Counted from the stretch's first letter, positions 8,911 to 18,521 are shown. The stretch is 64,000 bases of DNA from Akkermansiaceae bacterium (GCA_013041925.1 JABDRB010000006.1:25448-89447); one strand, 5' to 3'. Notes: generated from the sequence alone by a model not told the origin. Numbers and translations: made by a program.

Positions 8911-10311
8911 TTAGTGCTTGAGGAGAGTTTTGATCGCGCGACAGCGACGTCGCATCTCGATGAGTTTCCTTTGATACTCTGGATTTTTGGCGAGGTTGCT
9001 CAGTTGATCGGGATCGGCTTTAAGGTCATGAAGAAACTCATAGCTGGGGTTCTGATCGAAGTAGTGGGCATAAACAAACCTCTCCCCCCTGACACCTTCC
9101 CACTTTGGGATCGATTCGTTTTCCATCAGGTGCTCACAGAAAAAATCCTTCCGCCAGTCGGACGGGTCCGCCCCATGGAGCAGTGGAACGTAACTGCTCC
9201 CCTGGTATTGTCGAGGTTGGCTGATCCCTGCGAGTTCGATGAGAGTGGGTGCCAAATCAATATTTAAGGTCGGCTGATTCACCACAGCCCCTCTTCTTTC
9301 CTTGGCCGCACGTGGGTCAAAAACAATGAGCGGCACTCTGAGTGACTGCTCGTAGTGCGACCACTTCCCCGCGAACCCACGGTCCCCCATGAAATACCCA
9401 TTATCCGCCATATAAATGATAATGGTATTTGCGGCCAGCCCGGTCTCCTCCAGAGAATGACGGACACGACCGATCGCGTGGTCGACCCCGCTGATCATGC
9501 GGAAATAGGCCTTCATGTTTTTCTGATACTTTTCCGGTGTATCCCATCGCCAGTGAAAACGCTTTCGGGCCATCGATGACCCCTTAAAAAAATCAGGATG
9601 GTTCTCGTAAATGGATGCATCCCCCAGCCGAGGTGATGGGATTTCAATCTCTTCATACATTCCATCCACCGCCTTGGACCAGGGGAAATGATTTTTTAAA
9701 TCTCCATCGTTGGCGTGGGATGCCTTAAAACTAACCGACAAACAAAATGGCTTCCCATCGGCACTGGCCTTCAAAAACGTGATTGCCTTGTCCGCCGCCA
9801 CCTCAGACTCGTGCCTGAGGGTGCCGTCCTTTTGTTTCATCAAAAAGGGAAGTCGATCGTGAGGCTCAAACAAATCAAACATCTCAGACTCCGGCTCCCC
9901 CTCGGTCTTCACACCGTATTTACCAATGAAACCCGTGCGGTATCCTGCTTTACGCAGCAGCATCGGGTAGCTCTTTTCCATATGGCCCTTTTTCAACGGC
10001 GGCTCACCAAAAGTAAAACCATGTGACGTCTCATGCAGACCCGTAAAGATGGACGCCCGACTCGCTGCACAAATCGGCGTTGTCACAAAGGCATTTTCAA
10101 AGCGCACCCCCTCAGCGGCGAGTCGATCGATCACGGGAGTTTGAATGATCGGGTGCCCAGCACAACCGAGCGTGTCATTACGCTGGTCGTCGATCAGAAA
10201 AAATAAAATGTTTGGCTTCGTGACATCTGCGGCGCTCGCCACACTCGAAACAGGATTGAGCAAAACCAGAACACCTACCAGAAAGTATAACAGAGAACGT
10301 ATCATCATCAT
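8911..10311 (-). CDS. Secreted sulfatase (type I, formylglycine-dependent)
   Basis: 466 residues starting with a hydrophobic signal peptide (~1-28, ending SVASAADV). The metal-binding DDQ follows at 41-43. The S1 sulfatase signature is CAASR at 81-85, a C-x-A-S-R variant in which Cys81 would be matured to formylglycine. The second metal/active-site block is MADNGYFMGDRG. The enzyme would remove sulfate esters from carbohydrate in the periplasm or outside the cell. It is the middle gene of GH36-like - sulfatase - oxidoreductase. The first three codons are all ATG, so the exact start is uncertain by up to two residues. Confidence 0.93.
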   Translation of the reverse strand: MMMIRSLLYFLVGVLVLLNPVSSVASAADVTKPNILFFLIDDQRNDTLGCAGHPIIQTPVIDRLAAEGVRFENAFVTTPICAASRASIFTGLHETSHGFTFGEPPLKKGHMEKSYPMLLRKAGYRTGFIGKYGVKTEGEPESEMFDLFEPHDRLPFLMKQKDGTLRHESEVAADKAITFLKASADGKPFCLSVSFKASHANDGDLKNHFPWSKAVDGMYEEIEIPSPRLGDASIYENHPDFFKGSSMARKRFHWRWDTPEKYQKNMKAYFRMISGVDHAIGRVRHSLEETGLAANTIIIYMADNGYFMGDRGFAGKWSHYEQSLRVPLIVFDPRAAKERRGAVVNQPTLNIDLAPTLIELAGISQPRQYQGSSYVPLLHGADPSDWRKDFFCEHLMENESIPKWEGVRGERFVYAHYFDQNPSYEFLHDLKADPDQLSNLAKNPEYQRKLIEMRRRCRAIKTLLKH

Positions 10312-10446
10312 TGAGTTGGGAAAAAGGAAGTTAAGGAGAGAAAGCTATGAAAAGCAAATGGGAGCGATTGTATCGGCCACCACGATCACCGATATCATGA
10401 TCGGGTCACCGGTCGTTTCTTCGTGTATTTCAGGGTTTGCATCAAG

Positions 10447-12348
10447 CTATTTCGGGGTGACACGGCGGATTTGAAGCAGTCCGGACGGTGGAACGTTCCA
10501 CACTTCGGCACCTACCCCGATCGTTTGTTGTCTCTGACTGATTCGCTCGCCTTGGGTATTGTAGATACTGACCTCCGCTTTGCCAAAGGCCTCGGAAAAA
10601 CGGACGACGACACCGCCGCCCCCTGGCTTACCATTGACCACATCGATCTGTGCGGGCGCGTTGGCACCAGGCGAAACGACCAAGTCCTGATAAACGGCCG
10701 CAATGCATTTTTCGGCTGTCCTCCCGATCACCATCGGGTAATTCTGCGCTGGCGCAACAGGCTGAAACTCGCCATCCAACAACACAGCACGGTTCTCCTT
10801 CCAGTAGTGCATCCAGAAACCAACCATCTTCCGGTGATCTTCTGAGATCTCTGGCAACCTCACCGAGATTTGAGGCACACTAAAAAGAATGTTGAGAATC
10901 TGGAGGGCGGCGCTCTCCACGGGCTCGTCTGGGTGCCACATAATCATGTCACTATGCACCGCGGTATCATCTGCAATCAGGCGCAAATCAACGATATGTT
11001 TGCGATTCACAGGACCACAGTTTGGGCAATCTACCGCCCGAAGCATATTCCCATACTTCCGCATTAAAGGCCCGTTATAGGGCTGACGAAACTCGATGGC
11101 AATATCTGGCTTCAGAACGCGTAGCCGCGCCATAACATCGGTCATCAGACGATCCACCGCTTGGTCAACAGAAGCATAATCACGCCCGTCTTCCGCCGTC
11201 AGAATGGTTTTTGCATCGGGGGCAAACATCCCGATAAAATCGAGCTTTAACCCGTCGAGCCCCCAGTCACGCACGGCACTTTCGTAGACACCGATCAAAT
11301 ACTCACGCACTTCGGGGTAACGAGGGTCGAGAATGTAGGCTTGAAATCCGTTGTGGTAGGACAGCGTTTTCCCTTTAAATCGCTTCATGATCTTGGAGTG
11401 TTCGCCAGCCATCGGCACGGAATACCAAATCATAAATTTCTGACCCAGCGCATGAATGCGGTCAACAAACCCCTTCATATCTGGGATCCGCTCAGGTTTC
11501 CAGTCGCCCGTATAAGCATAGCCACGGCTAGCGTCGAGCGTCTGCCAACCGTCATCGATGATAACGCCGCCGAGTCCGAGCTGACCACCGATGCGGCACT
11601 CCTCGACAATTTGATCTGGGTCAAGGTTCTGGTGATAGCTATACCAAGTGGAATAAACGGGGACACGCGCGCTCTCAGGCACGGGGGCCGGCTTGTAGTT
11701 TTCTTGGGCCGCCCACCATTGGGCGGTATCACGTAAAATCGAGTAGTAGGGGGCTGGGCGAGTGTCAAAGCGCAGGGTGACCTGATACTTTTTCAACATC
11801 GGATGCTTTTCCTTAAAGAGGTGCAGCGTCATGTAAAGGCAGGCATCCTCTTCTTTAATCCCACCCCGCAGCATCACCGGACGCAATGCATCGGACAAGG
11901 CTACGGTGAATCGGTTTCGGTCGCCTTGGCTCAAATACATCAACAAAGGCGCCCGCTGCACGGCACGCGATTCGATACGGGTCCGTTCGTGATCAAGCTT
12001 CGCCTTGCCGTAATCCGACACCCAAGCACCGGCAATATCAATGGCGGGAACTTTCCACTTCACATCCAAGGCTGGTGGCGTAGACGCCTCGGGCGATTCA
12101 ATCGTCAGCGTGGCCAGCATCAGGTTTGGCTTGGGGTGCTTAACATCCCAAGTCGCTTTAAACGAACCTAAATCCCCTTCGATACGCAAGTCCTCGGGGG
12201 TAATCTTTAAGGGAGCAGCCTCAGCGGCGGTGGTTTGATCGATACAAAGGAAAACCATCCCGCCACTCAGAATCGCGAATCGAGATGCTTTTTTCCAGAC
12301 GGACATCCAACAAGCCGAGGACATCTCCATAGAGGATTTCTTGGTCAT
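10447..12348 (-). CDS. GH36-like alpha-galactosidase family glycoside hydrolase, secreted
   Basis: 633 residues. A long N-terminal region ending in a hydrophobic stretch (~20-40) looks like a signal peptide. A beta-rich domain follows (~50-220), then a (beta/alpha)8 barrel with VIIDDGWQT (~260) and WGLDGLKLDFIGMF. Asp370 of the K-L-D-F block matches the clan GH-D nucleophile position (K-x-D). FGAM-like C-terminal beta structure ends the protein. Family members hydrolyse alpha-galactosides, some alpha-N-acetylgalactosaminides or rhamnosides; specificity is open. It heads the cluster, with 135 bp to the sulfatase. Its start lies opposite the alpha/beta hydrolase gene across a 267-bp divergent gap in which I saw no further gene. 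Confidence 0.78.
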   Translation of the reverse strand: MTKKSSMEMSSACWMSVWKKASRFAILSGGMVFLCIDQTTAAEAAPLKITPEDLRIEGDLGSFKATWDVKHPKPNLMLATLTIESPEASTPPALDVKWKVPAIDIAGAWVSDYGKAKLDHERTRIESRAVQRAPLLMYLSQGDRNRFTVALSDALRPVMLRGGIKEEDACLYMTLHLFKEKHPMLKKYQVTLRFDTRPAPYYSILRDTAQWWAAQENYKPAPVPESARVPVYSTWYSYHQNLDPDQIVEECRIGGQLGLGGVIIDDGWQTLDASRGYAYTGDWKPERIPDMKGFVDRIHALGQKFMIWYSVPMAGEHSKIMKRFKGKTLSYHNGFQAYILDPRYPEVREYLIGVYESAVRDWGLDGLKLDFIGMFAPDAKTILTAEDGRDYASVDQAVDRLMTDVMARLRVLKPDIAIEFRQPYNGPLMRKYGNMLRAVDCPNCGPVNRKHIVDLRLIADDTAVHSDMIMWHPDEPVESAALQILNILFSVPQISVRLPEISEDHRKMVGFWMHYWKENRAVLLDGEFQPVAPAQNYPMVIGRTAEKCIAAVYQDLVVSPGANAPAQIDVVNGKPGGGGVVVRFSEAFGKAEVSIYNTQGERISQRQQTIGVGAEVWNVPPSGLLQIRRVTPK

Positions 12349-12615
12349 ATTTTATTTTGGCAATGTTTTGAGCGTGATCATGGCAATCGACTCTAAGCCA
12401 TTGACGAAGCAACTCGCAGGAGTGGCATACTTTCATCAGTTGGCCATCATGTGCAACATCGCCAATGATTCACAGGGAACGAACCAGATTCTAAATGATC
12501 CGAGTGGGCGAGTAAAGGGCCAAGCGTGGCATCAAAATCGGCCCGTGGCCACGCCCCATCATTATCGATATTTCTGGATCGACTCACGCGTCTCATTGAG
12601 TCATGATCCCTAACG

Positions 12616-13356
12616 ATGGCATCCGATACTGTAATATGGACATTTCTTCCAGGCCTCGACGGCACGGCTCAGCTCTCTGACGGCATCAAGGAGGTGTTAC
12701 CTTCCGAAACCCACGCGGAATTCATTGAACTCCCCTCTTCCGGCAAGCAGGACTACGACTCACTGACCGATTGGCTCGACAAAAAAATCGCACACGGAAA
12801 GAAGCGCCTGCTCATTGCCGAGTCATTCTCTGGCCCGCTCGTATTGCGATGGGCCGAACAACGACCCCATGAGGTCGTGGGTATCGTCCTCGTGACCTCG
12901 TTCTGCGACGCCCCATTGAATCCTGGCATTGCCCTCCTGCCTCTCCGGCCTCTCTTTATGGTTAAAACGCCGCGTCACACACTGCGCCACTTTCTCATTG
13001 GCGAAGATGCCAGCGAGGCCGAAGTTAGCCAGGTAAGCTCCGTGGTCCAAGCCATCCCCTCAGCCACCCTGACCAAGAGGGTGCGTGCCATTCTCGAATT
13101 AATAGAAAATGACAGTCCAGTGCTGGATCAGGTCCCCATGATGATCCTCCAGGCTCAAAGCGACAACCTGATCCCGTGGGAAGCTCAACGCAAGCTGGAA
13201 GCTTGTTATCCGAACGCGCGCACGCACTGGATCGAATCACCCCACCTCATGCTTTATCGTTTCCCAGAGCAATGCATCCAGCGCATTGCCGAGTTTGCTT
13301 CAGAACTTGGTCAGGGGCAGAAAAAAGACGGCTCCATCTCATCGCCCCCCCATTAA
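12616..13356 (+). CDS. Alpha/beta-fold hydrolase
   Basis: 246 residues, cytoplasmic, no signal peptide. FLPGLDGT near the N-terminus is the oxyanion-hole loop. The nucleophile elbow is A-E-S-F-S-G with Ser70, followed by Asp183 (AQSDNLIP) and His210 (ESPHLML), which completes a Ser-Asp-His triad at normal spacing. Family members are esterases, thioesterases or lipases; no substrate can be assigned. The gene is convergent with osmC-like (25-bp gap) and divergent from the GH36-like gene. Confidence 0.82.
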   Translation: MASDTVIWTFLPGLDGTAQLSDGIKEVLPSETHAEFIELPSSGKQDYDSLTDWLDKKIAHGKKRLLIAESFSGPLVLRWAEQRPHEVVGIVLVTSFCDAPLNPGIALLPLRPLFMVKTPRHTLRHFLIGEDASEAEVSQVSSVVQAIPSATLTKRVRAILELIENDSPVLDQVPMMILQAQSDNLIPWEAQRKLEACYPNARTHWIESPHLMLYRFPEQCIQRIAEFASELGQGQKKDGSISSPPH

Positions 13357-13381
13357 GTCGGAGGCTCACGCAGACGCGACT

Positions 13382-13810
13382 TCAGCTGGACGCAGGGGCT
13401 CGCCAGCGCCAGTCGATCGGCACCTCGATCTCGGGATGTAAACTCAGGCTCACAGGACAGCTCAACGCAGCATGTTCAAGCGCTCCTCTCTCGGGGTGGT
13501 CGGCAGGGAGCGGCACATCGATACGCACGTTCAATCGAGCCACCCTCCGTGGCAGATCATCTGACATGTGCTTTTCCACCTTGATTTGCATCCCCTCAAG
13601 GTTGACTCCCAGTTTCTGAGCAACGATCCCCATAATGGTCGCCATACAGCTTCCCTGCGCGGTAGCCAGAAGATCTGTCGGGGAAAACGTTTCCCCGCGA
13701 CCGTTGTTATCCAATGGTGCATCTGTGGAGAAATGACTCCCGGTCGGTTCATGCGTATTGTGACAGTGCAACGCCCCTTCATATTTTGTGTTAATTTCAA
13801 CCATGGTCAT
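13382..13810 (-). CDS. OsmC/Ohr-family protein
   Basis: 142 residues from the ATG at 13810; a second ATG two codons on (13804) is equally possible. The upstream in-frame ATG at 13864 would overlap the kinase gene and add a tail untypical of the family. The OsmC fold is shown by FSPTDLLATAQGSCMATIM, carrying Cys55, and a second conserved Cys118 (ALSCPVS). This pair reduces organic hydroperoxides in OsmC/Ohr proteins. The start is 5 nt after the kinase stop, so the gene is the third member of a sigma factor - kinase - OsmC operon and is probably translationally coupled. Confidence 0.88.
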   Translation of the reverse strand: MTMVEINTKYEGALHCHNTHEPTGSHFSTDAPLDNNGRGETFSPTDLLATAQGSCMATIMGIVAQKLGVNLEGMQIKVEKHMSDDLPRRVARLNVRIDVPLPADHPERGALEHAALSCPVSLSLHPEIEVPIDWRWRAPASS

Positions 13811-13814
13811 TTTT

Positions 13815-16403
13815 TTAGGGATTGGAAAATGGGTCATCCTCTGGCGGCTCTGGGATGGGGGCATTCATTGTTTTGGCAAGGGCGACTCGGAAACCATATA
13901 AGTTACTTGTATTGGACGATCTGACCGCATTCCGATTGGTCACATACAGATGTTCCTTCAAGTAACTACCCCAGCACCCGCCACGCAACACACCATACAT
14001 CCCCTGCTCGGCATAATCGTCCGCAACCCACTCATAGGCATTACCCGCAAGATCATATATACCCAATTCATTCGGCGGATAAGAACCCACAGGAGCTGTT
14101 TTTTCATAACCATCATTATAATTAATGAGCGTTCGGTTACGGCGAATATCCGTGGCTTGTGCCGCCGTTTGATCCGCTAAGTTACCGACCTTAAATCCGG
14201 CATCCTCTGGTGGCCAGACAAGCCCCCATGGAAATATTTTTTCCATCCTGAATTCCCTCCGCGCCGGGGAACGATCAGGATCGTCTACGAGCCCTGCGAT
14301 ACGGCTCCACTCCAAATCCGTTAGGAGACGATAAGACACATCCTCGGAGATCCGTTCCTTTCTATGTTCTTGCTCCGTAAGCCACTTGCAGAAGGCTTCA
14401 GCATCATCACGGGAAACCTGCAACACCGGATGATCCGGACCTTGCGCAAACCCAGGATCCGCGGGAGATTGTGCCTTCGCTTCCTTGACATACGCGTTGT
14501 AGTCCGACACCCGCGTTTCCCATGCGGAGACCAACACCTCCTCGTTCACTGGTACAAAGCGCATCCCGAGGCTATTCTCCCATTTTTTACCAAAAACCAC
14601 ACTATTGTCTCGCTGGAGATTGATACTCACTTTTTCTCTGGCGAGATCTTTGACATTCAACGCGCGGGTATTGCGCCGGTAGCCTTCCAAAGTCAGACTG
14701 AGTTCGATCGACCCTGGTTTGACACGCCCTAGGTAGAGGGGTGTTGTCCCCCGATATTCACCATCGATCTGTACCATTGCTCCCTCGGGAGAACTCTGAA
14801 TCTCGAGATTAGCAAAGGGGATATTTTTCACCAGACTCTGAAAAGGCAACAACTTCTTTTTTCTCACCGTAGAGGTCATCCTCGGAGATTTAAAACCTAC
14901 GGCAAACAGAGGGGCAATATGCTGCACCTCGTTCAAATACCCCTCGGATAGCGCAACTTGGGTCTGCCACTCACAGTAAGCATCCGCCTGCTCGGGAGTT
15001 GCACAAACGATCAAACGTTTTACCCCACTCTCACTGTGCTCAATAAATTCTGCAGGCACCTTTTCACCTAAAGACCTCTCATAGCGTTTCCATTGATACT
15101 TCCTCACATATCCCGCACTGACATGATACTCATCCACTGGTTGATAGTGGACACCAAAATTATCCACCCATTCCTGCCCAGCGACAGGTGGGGCATAAAT
15201 CGCCATAATCTGCTCCACCATTTCCGTTTCGTTGGCCTTAACGATGCCCTCCTTGCGTTCCGTCCGGTAGCCTTCGAGGCGGAATTCAAATTCATAGTGT
15301 GACCCCGCCGCCATCCGGATGTTTTTCATCGGTGTGATATCTAGAAAATGACCTTTCCGGTCATAGACCTCAGCGCCTTCTGGGTCACTGAGCACTTTGA
15401 CAAATCCATACTGAGTCCGAACGATCGGCGGCTTGATATTGCCCGGGCCAGCCACTGCCACCTGAGGCCAGGGGATAAATTCGCGAAACCCCCAAACCAA
15501 CAAACATAACAAGCCTGTCAGTAGGATCAGCGCGTTCACCAGACTACGCCGCCGACGCTTCACCCGCTTGCCACTCTGTAGCTGCCTCAAGCCATCAGCT
15601 AATATCTCTGCCGTGGTAATGGTCCGCCTCGACACGCGCGGTTCACAAATATCACAAATGACGTGATTGAGCCTGAGCCAGCGTTTTTTTTGCGTCTCAT
15701 CAGGAAGTTCATCCGGGAGTTCGGGAAACTCCATACGGTCTTTGCCTGTCGCCATCTCATAGAGCACCTTGCCTAGGCCATAAACATCCGCCTGAGCCGA
15801 GCCAGGGCCTTCCGGCGGCACAAACCCCTCGGTTCCAACAAAGGTCCTCTGCCCACGGGCCGCGACCAGCCCGATATCAGCCAACTCCGCCTTACCATCG
15901 ACAAAAATAATGTTGGCAGGTTTAATATCGCGGTGCGCAAGCCCCTTCCCGTGAAGATGCGCAAGGGCCTCGGCAAGACGAAGCCCCACATCGATAACGA
16001 TATCAGTATCGATCGGCTTACCATCGGCCTTTTTTAAATCTGTTCGTAAATTGCGCGGTTCATACTCCACGGGATTGATGTCGTCGCCCGAGTTGATGTC
16101 GTCGCCAAGCTCCATGACGTAATAATAGAACTCGCCCTCATCCTTATCCTTACTGCGACCGACGTGAAGAATATTCACCAAGCCCGGATGATCTCGCGAA
16201 ATGGGCTCATACTTGAGAATCCCCTCGAACTCGCGCTCGAATCCACGCTCGTCCTCAAAGTCTTCACGACGCACCAATTTCACGGCACGCATCGCGCCCG
16301 TGACAGCGCGCGCCAACCACACTTCCCCATACGAGCCACCACCAATTTTGCGCAGCACCTCATGATCCGGAATCACCGGCTCTGGTCGCGTCCTACCCCG
16401 CAT
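13815..16403 (-). CDS. Membrane Ser/Thr protein kinase with PEGA repeats and C-terminal SUMF1/FGE-like domain
   Basis: 862 residues. The cytoplasmic kinase domain (~14-275) has the glycine loop GGGSYGEVW, Lys42, the catalytic HRDIKPAN (Asp159) and DIG in place of DFG (Asp176). A basic patch (KRVKRRRRS, 279-287) precedes one membrane helix (~288-306). Outside the membrane lie a PEGA domain (~333-395), a degenerate SUMF1-like segment (~409-515), a second PEGA domain (~531-596) and a full SUMF1/formylglycine-generating-enzyme fold (~606-845, ending GFRVA). The two catalytic cysteines of aerobic FGE are absent: the GGCWGS...H region aligns where human FGE has Cys336 and Cys341. The domain is therefore probably a sensor or binding module, not a sulfatase-maturing enzyme. 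The start overlaps the sigma-factor gene by 11 nt. Confidence 0.92.
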   Translation of the reverse strand: MRGRTRPEPVIPDHEVLRKIGGGSYGEVWLARAVTGAMRAVKLVRREDFEDERGFEREFEGILKYEPISRDHPGLVNILHVGRSKDKDEGEFYYYVMELGDDINSGDDINPVEYEPRNLRTDLKKADGKPIDTDIVIDVGLRLAEALAHLHGKGLAHRDIKPANIIFVDGKAELADIGLVAARGQRTFVGTEGFVPPEGPGSAQADVYGLGKVLYEMATGKDRMEFPELPDELPDETQKKRWLRLNHVICDICEPRVSRRTITTAEILADGLRQLQSGKRVKRRRRSLVNALILLTGLLCLLVWGFREFIPWPQVAVAGPGNIKPPIVRTQYGFVKVLSDPEGAEVYDRKGHFLDITPMKNIRMAAGSHYEFEFRLEGYRTERKEGIVKANETEMVEQIMAIYAPPVAGQEWVDNFGVHYQPVDEYHVSAGYVRKYQWKRYERSLGEKVPAEFIEHSESGVKRLIVCATPEQADAYCEWQTQVALSEGYLNEVQHIAPLFAVGFKSPRMTSTVRKKKLLPFQSLVKNIPFANLEIQSSPEGAMVQIDGEYRGTTPLYLGRVKPGSIELSLTLEGYRRNTRALNVKDLAREKVSINLQRDNSVVFGKKWENSLGMRFVPVNEEVLVSAWETRVSDYNAYVKEAKAQSPADPGFAQGPDHPVLQVSRDDAEAFCKWLTEQEHRKERISEDVSYRLLTDLEWSRIAGLVDDPDRSPARREFRMEKIFPWGLVWPPEDAGFKVGNLADQTAAQATDIRRNRTLINYNDGYEKTAPVGSYPPNELGIYDLAGNAYEWVADDYAEQGMYGVLRGGCWGSYLKEHLYVTNRNAVRSSNTSNLYGFRVALAKTMNAPIPEPPEDDPFSNP

Positions 16404-17040
16404 CTTCCTCTAATTTTGCCAGTTCCTTTTTTAAGATTTTACCCACACGGTGCTTTGCCAGATAAACCTGCGACATACTCACCCCTAGCCGTGACTGCAC
16501 CTTGCTCGCATTCCACTCACGGATGACATAACAATCAAAGATCTGATACTGCTTCGGAGACACCTGTGATTTGACTTTTGCCAAGGCCGCATCCGCTAAG
16601 TTATTTTTCCACTCGATATCCCAAAGACGCTCAAGTGCACCACTCTGTGGATCCTCCACGCGCTCAACCGCCGAGGTCTTCTGCCCCTCATCATCCCACT
16701 CCCCGATACTCATCGCCGTATCTTTTTTGCGCTTGCGAAACTGATCGTTAATCCGCCAGCGGGTCATATTCATCAACCACGACTTAAACGACCCTTTCTC
16801 TGGGTCATACATCTTTTTTTTACTCTGCTTAGCGATCGAGAGGATGGTCTCCTGGACCACGTCAAATGCCTCGTCAGAGCGCAGGCCCGCCTTCAACCCC
16901 ACGGCATAGATGAGCTTCCAGTATGTTTTGTAAAAATCATCCCATGTCCGCTGGTCCTCCCAGTTGTCGAGTTTTGCGATCAGACTCTTCCGCGTATGTG
17001 CATACGCCGATTCTATTTTTGCATCCTCTTTGTCTGCCAT
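16393..17040 (-). CDS. ECF-type RNA polymerase sigma factor
   Basis: 215 residues from the ATG at 17040 (MADKED); another in-frame ATG at 17073 would add 11 residues. Region 2 (~20-100) contains WDDFYKTYWKLIY, DVVQETILSIAKQ and KGSFKSWLMNMTRWR. Region 4 (~145-205) ends in a helix-turn-helix (NASKVQSRLGVSMSQVYLAKHRV). There is no anti-sigma gene; instead the next gene, overlapping by 11 nt, encodes a membrane kinase. This sigma-kinase pairing is known from planctomycetes and relatives, where phosphorylation is thought to control the sigma factor. It is probably the first gene of a three-gene operon. Confidence 0.92.
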   Translation of the reverse strand: MADKEDAKIESAYAHTRKSLIAKLDNWEDQRTWDDFYKTYWKLIYAVGLKAGLRSDEAFDVVQETILSIAKQSKKKMYDPEKGSFKSWLMNMTRWRINDQFRKRKKDTAMSIGEWDDEGQKTSAVERVEDPQSGALERLWDIEWKNNLADAALAKVKSQVSPKQYQIFDCYVIREWNASKVQSRLGVSMSQVYLAKHRVGKILKKELAKLEEDAG

Positions 17041-17267
17041 CCTGCTGTTTCTATAGCATAGGATTCCCGCCAATCCACCAGCAATTATCAGAAGTGCGAT
17101 AGGATCGGGTGTTTTTCCCCTGATCCCGTCAGAATGATCAAAAAAATTCCACCTCCCACTACGGCGATGGGCACAATAGGGTCACATTTTCAAATAATTG
17201 CTCCAGTCGACTGAATACTCCCCGCATTAACCTTTACACAAGCAACTTATGCATCTACTTCCGCTTC

Positions 17268-18476
17268 ATGTCTTTTGCCGATCTCGGACTCTCCGAAGCC
17301 GTTCTCACCTCCGTCACTGAATCCGGCTACGAGAAACCCACGCCCATTCAAGCCAAGGCCATCCCCCTCATTCTCGAGGGCAAGGATGTCATTGGCGCAT
17401 CCCAGACAGGCACCGGCAAAACCGCCGCCTTCGCCCTGCCCTCACTTTCTAAGATCAAACCACTGGGTAAACCCCAGATCCTTGTCCTAGAACCGACCCG
17501 CGAACTTGCCCACCAAGTCGCCGAGCAATTCGAACACTACGGCAAACACACCGGCTGCAAGGTCGCCCTGATCTACGGCGGGATGGGATACGGCAAACAG
17601 GACGAACAAATGGCCGTGGCCGATATCGTGGTCGCCACACCCGGTCGCCTCGTCGACCACTTCTACCGCGGCACCATGCGCTTCGGTCAGGTCCAAATCC
17701 TCATCCTTGATGAAGTCGACCGCATGCTCGACATGGGATTCCTCCCGATCGTGCGGAAAATTGTCAGCCTCTGCCCATGGAACACGGACGAGACATCACG
17801 CCAAACACTCTTTTTCTCCGCCACCATGCCACTGGCAATCCAAGGCTTCGCCCAATGGTGCCTGCACAAGCCTGAATCGGTCGAAATCGCACGGGCCGCC
17901 GTGCCTGATACCGTCAACCACGCGTTCTACCCAGTCTCCATGGACCAGCGTGACGAACTCTTGCTCGCTCTCTTGGAAAAAACCGAGTTCCACTCGGTGA
18001 TGATCTTCACCCGCACACGCAAAGAGGCAGACACCCTGACCGGGCTGATCAAAGGAACCGGCCACAAAGAAGTGGTCGCCATGCACTCAGATGTCAAACA
18101 GGCCGATCGATTGAAGGCTCTCGCAGGTTTCAAAGACGGCACCTACAATATCCTCGTCGCCACCGACGTCGCCGCCCGCGGTATCGATATCTCCACCGTC
18201 ACTCACGTTATCAACTACCGTGTGCCTGAAAACTCCGAGGACTACGTGCACCGAATCGGCCGGACAGGTCGCGCCGAATCCGAAGGGGATGCCTACACCA
18301 TCCTGACCGCCGACGAAATCGACTTCGCCAATTCGGTCGAAAACTTCATCAGCAAAAAGATCAAACGCCGCAAGCTCGACGGATTCGACTACACTTACAC
18401 AGCGCTCCTTGACGACTCCCCTGCGCGTCCCGTTCGCAAAAAACGTCCACCGGCACCTCGCCGGCGCAGGCGCTAA
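17268..18476 (+). CDS. DEAD-box ATP-dependent RNA helicase, RhlE-like
   Basis: 402 residues. All helicase motifs are in order: Q motif (EKPTPIQ), motif I ASQTGTGKT (~46-54), PTRELA, GG, TPGR, motif II as DEVD rather than DEAD (LILDEVDRMLDMGF), SAT, ATDVAARGID and HRIGRTGR. The short arginine/lysine tail (RKKRPPAPRRRRR) suits non-specific RNA contact, as in RhlE/RhlB-type helicases of ribosome assembly and RNA decay. It is divergent from the sigma-factor gene and 45 bp upstream of ruvC on the same strand. Confidence 0.93.
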   Translation: MSFADLGLSEAVLTSVTESGYEKPTPIQAKAIPLILEGKDVIGASQTGTGKTAAFALPSLSKIKPLGKPQILVLEPTRELAHQVAEQFEHYGKHTGCKVALIYGGMGYGKQDEQMAVADIVVATPGRLVDHFYRGTMRFGQVQILILDEVDRMLDMGFLPIVRKIVSLCPWNTDETSRQTLFFSATMPLAIQGFAQWCLHKPESVEIARAAVPDTVNHAFYPVSMDQRDELLLALLEKTEFHSVMIFTRTRKEADTLTGLIKGTGHKEVVAMHSDVKQADRLKALAGFKDGTYNILVATDVAARGIDISTVTHVINYRVPENSEDYVHRIGRTGRAESEGDAYTILTADEIDFANSVENFISKKIKRRKLDGFDYTYTALLDDSPARPVRKKRPPAPRRRRR

Positions 18477-18521
18477 CCAAGGGCCACTGATCACGGCCAC
18501 GCCGAGCTGATCACTCCGCCC

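Noticed and set aside
13811..13864. A longer start for the OsmC-family gene at 13864.
   Set aside because: It would overlap the kinase coding end and add 18 residues with no family match; the ATG at 13810 fits the family start.
14000..14590. The kinase-fused SUMF1 domain as the sulfatase-activating enzyme of the cell.
   Set aside because: The catalytic cysteine pair of FGE is replaced by other residues.
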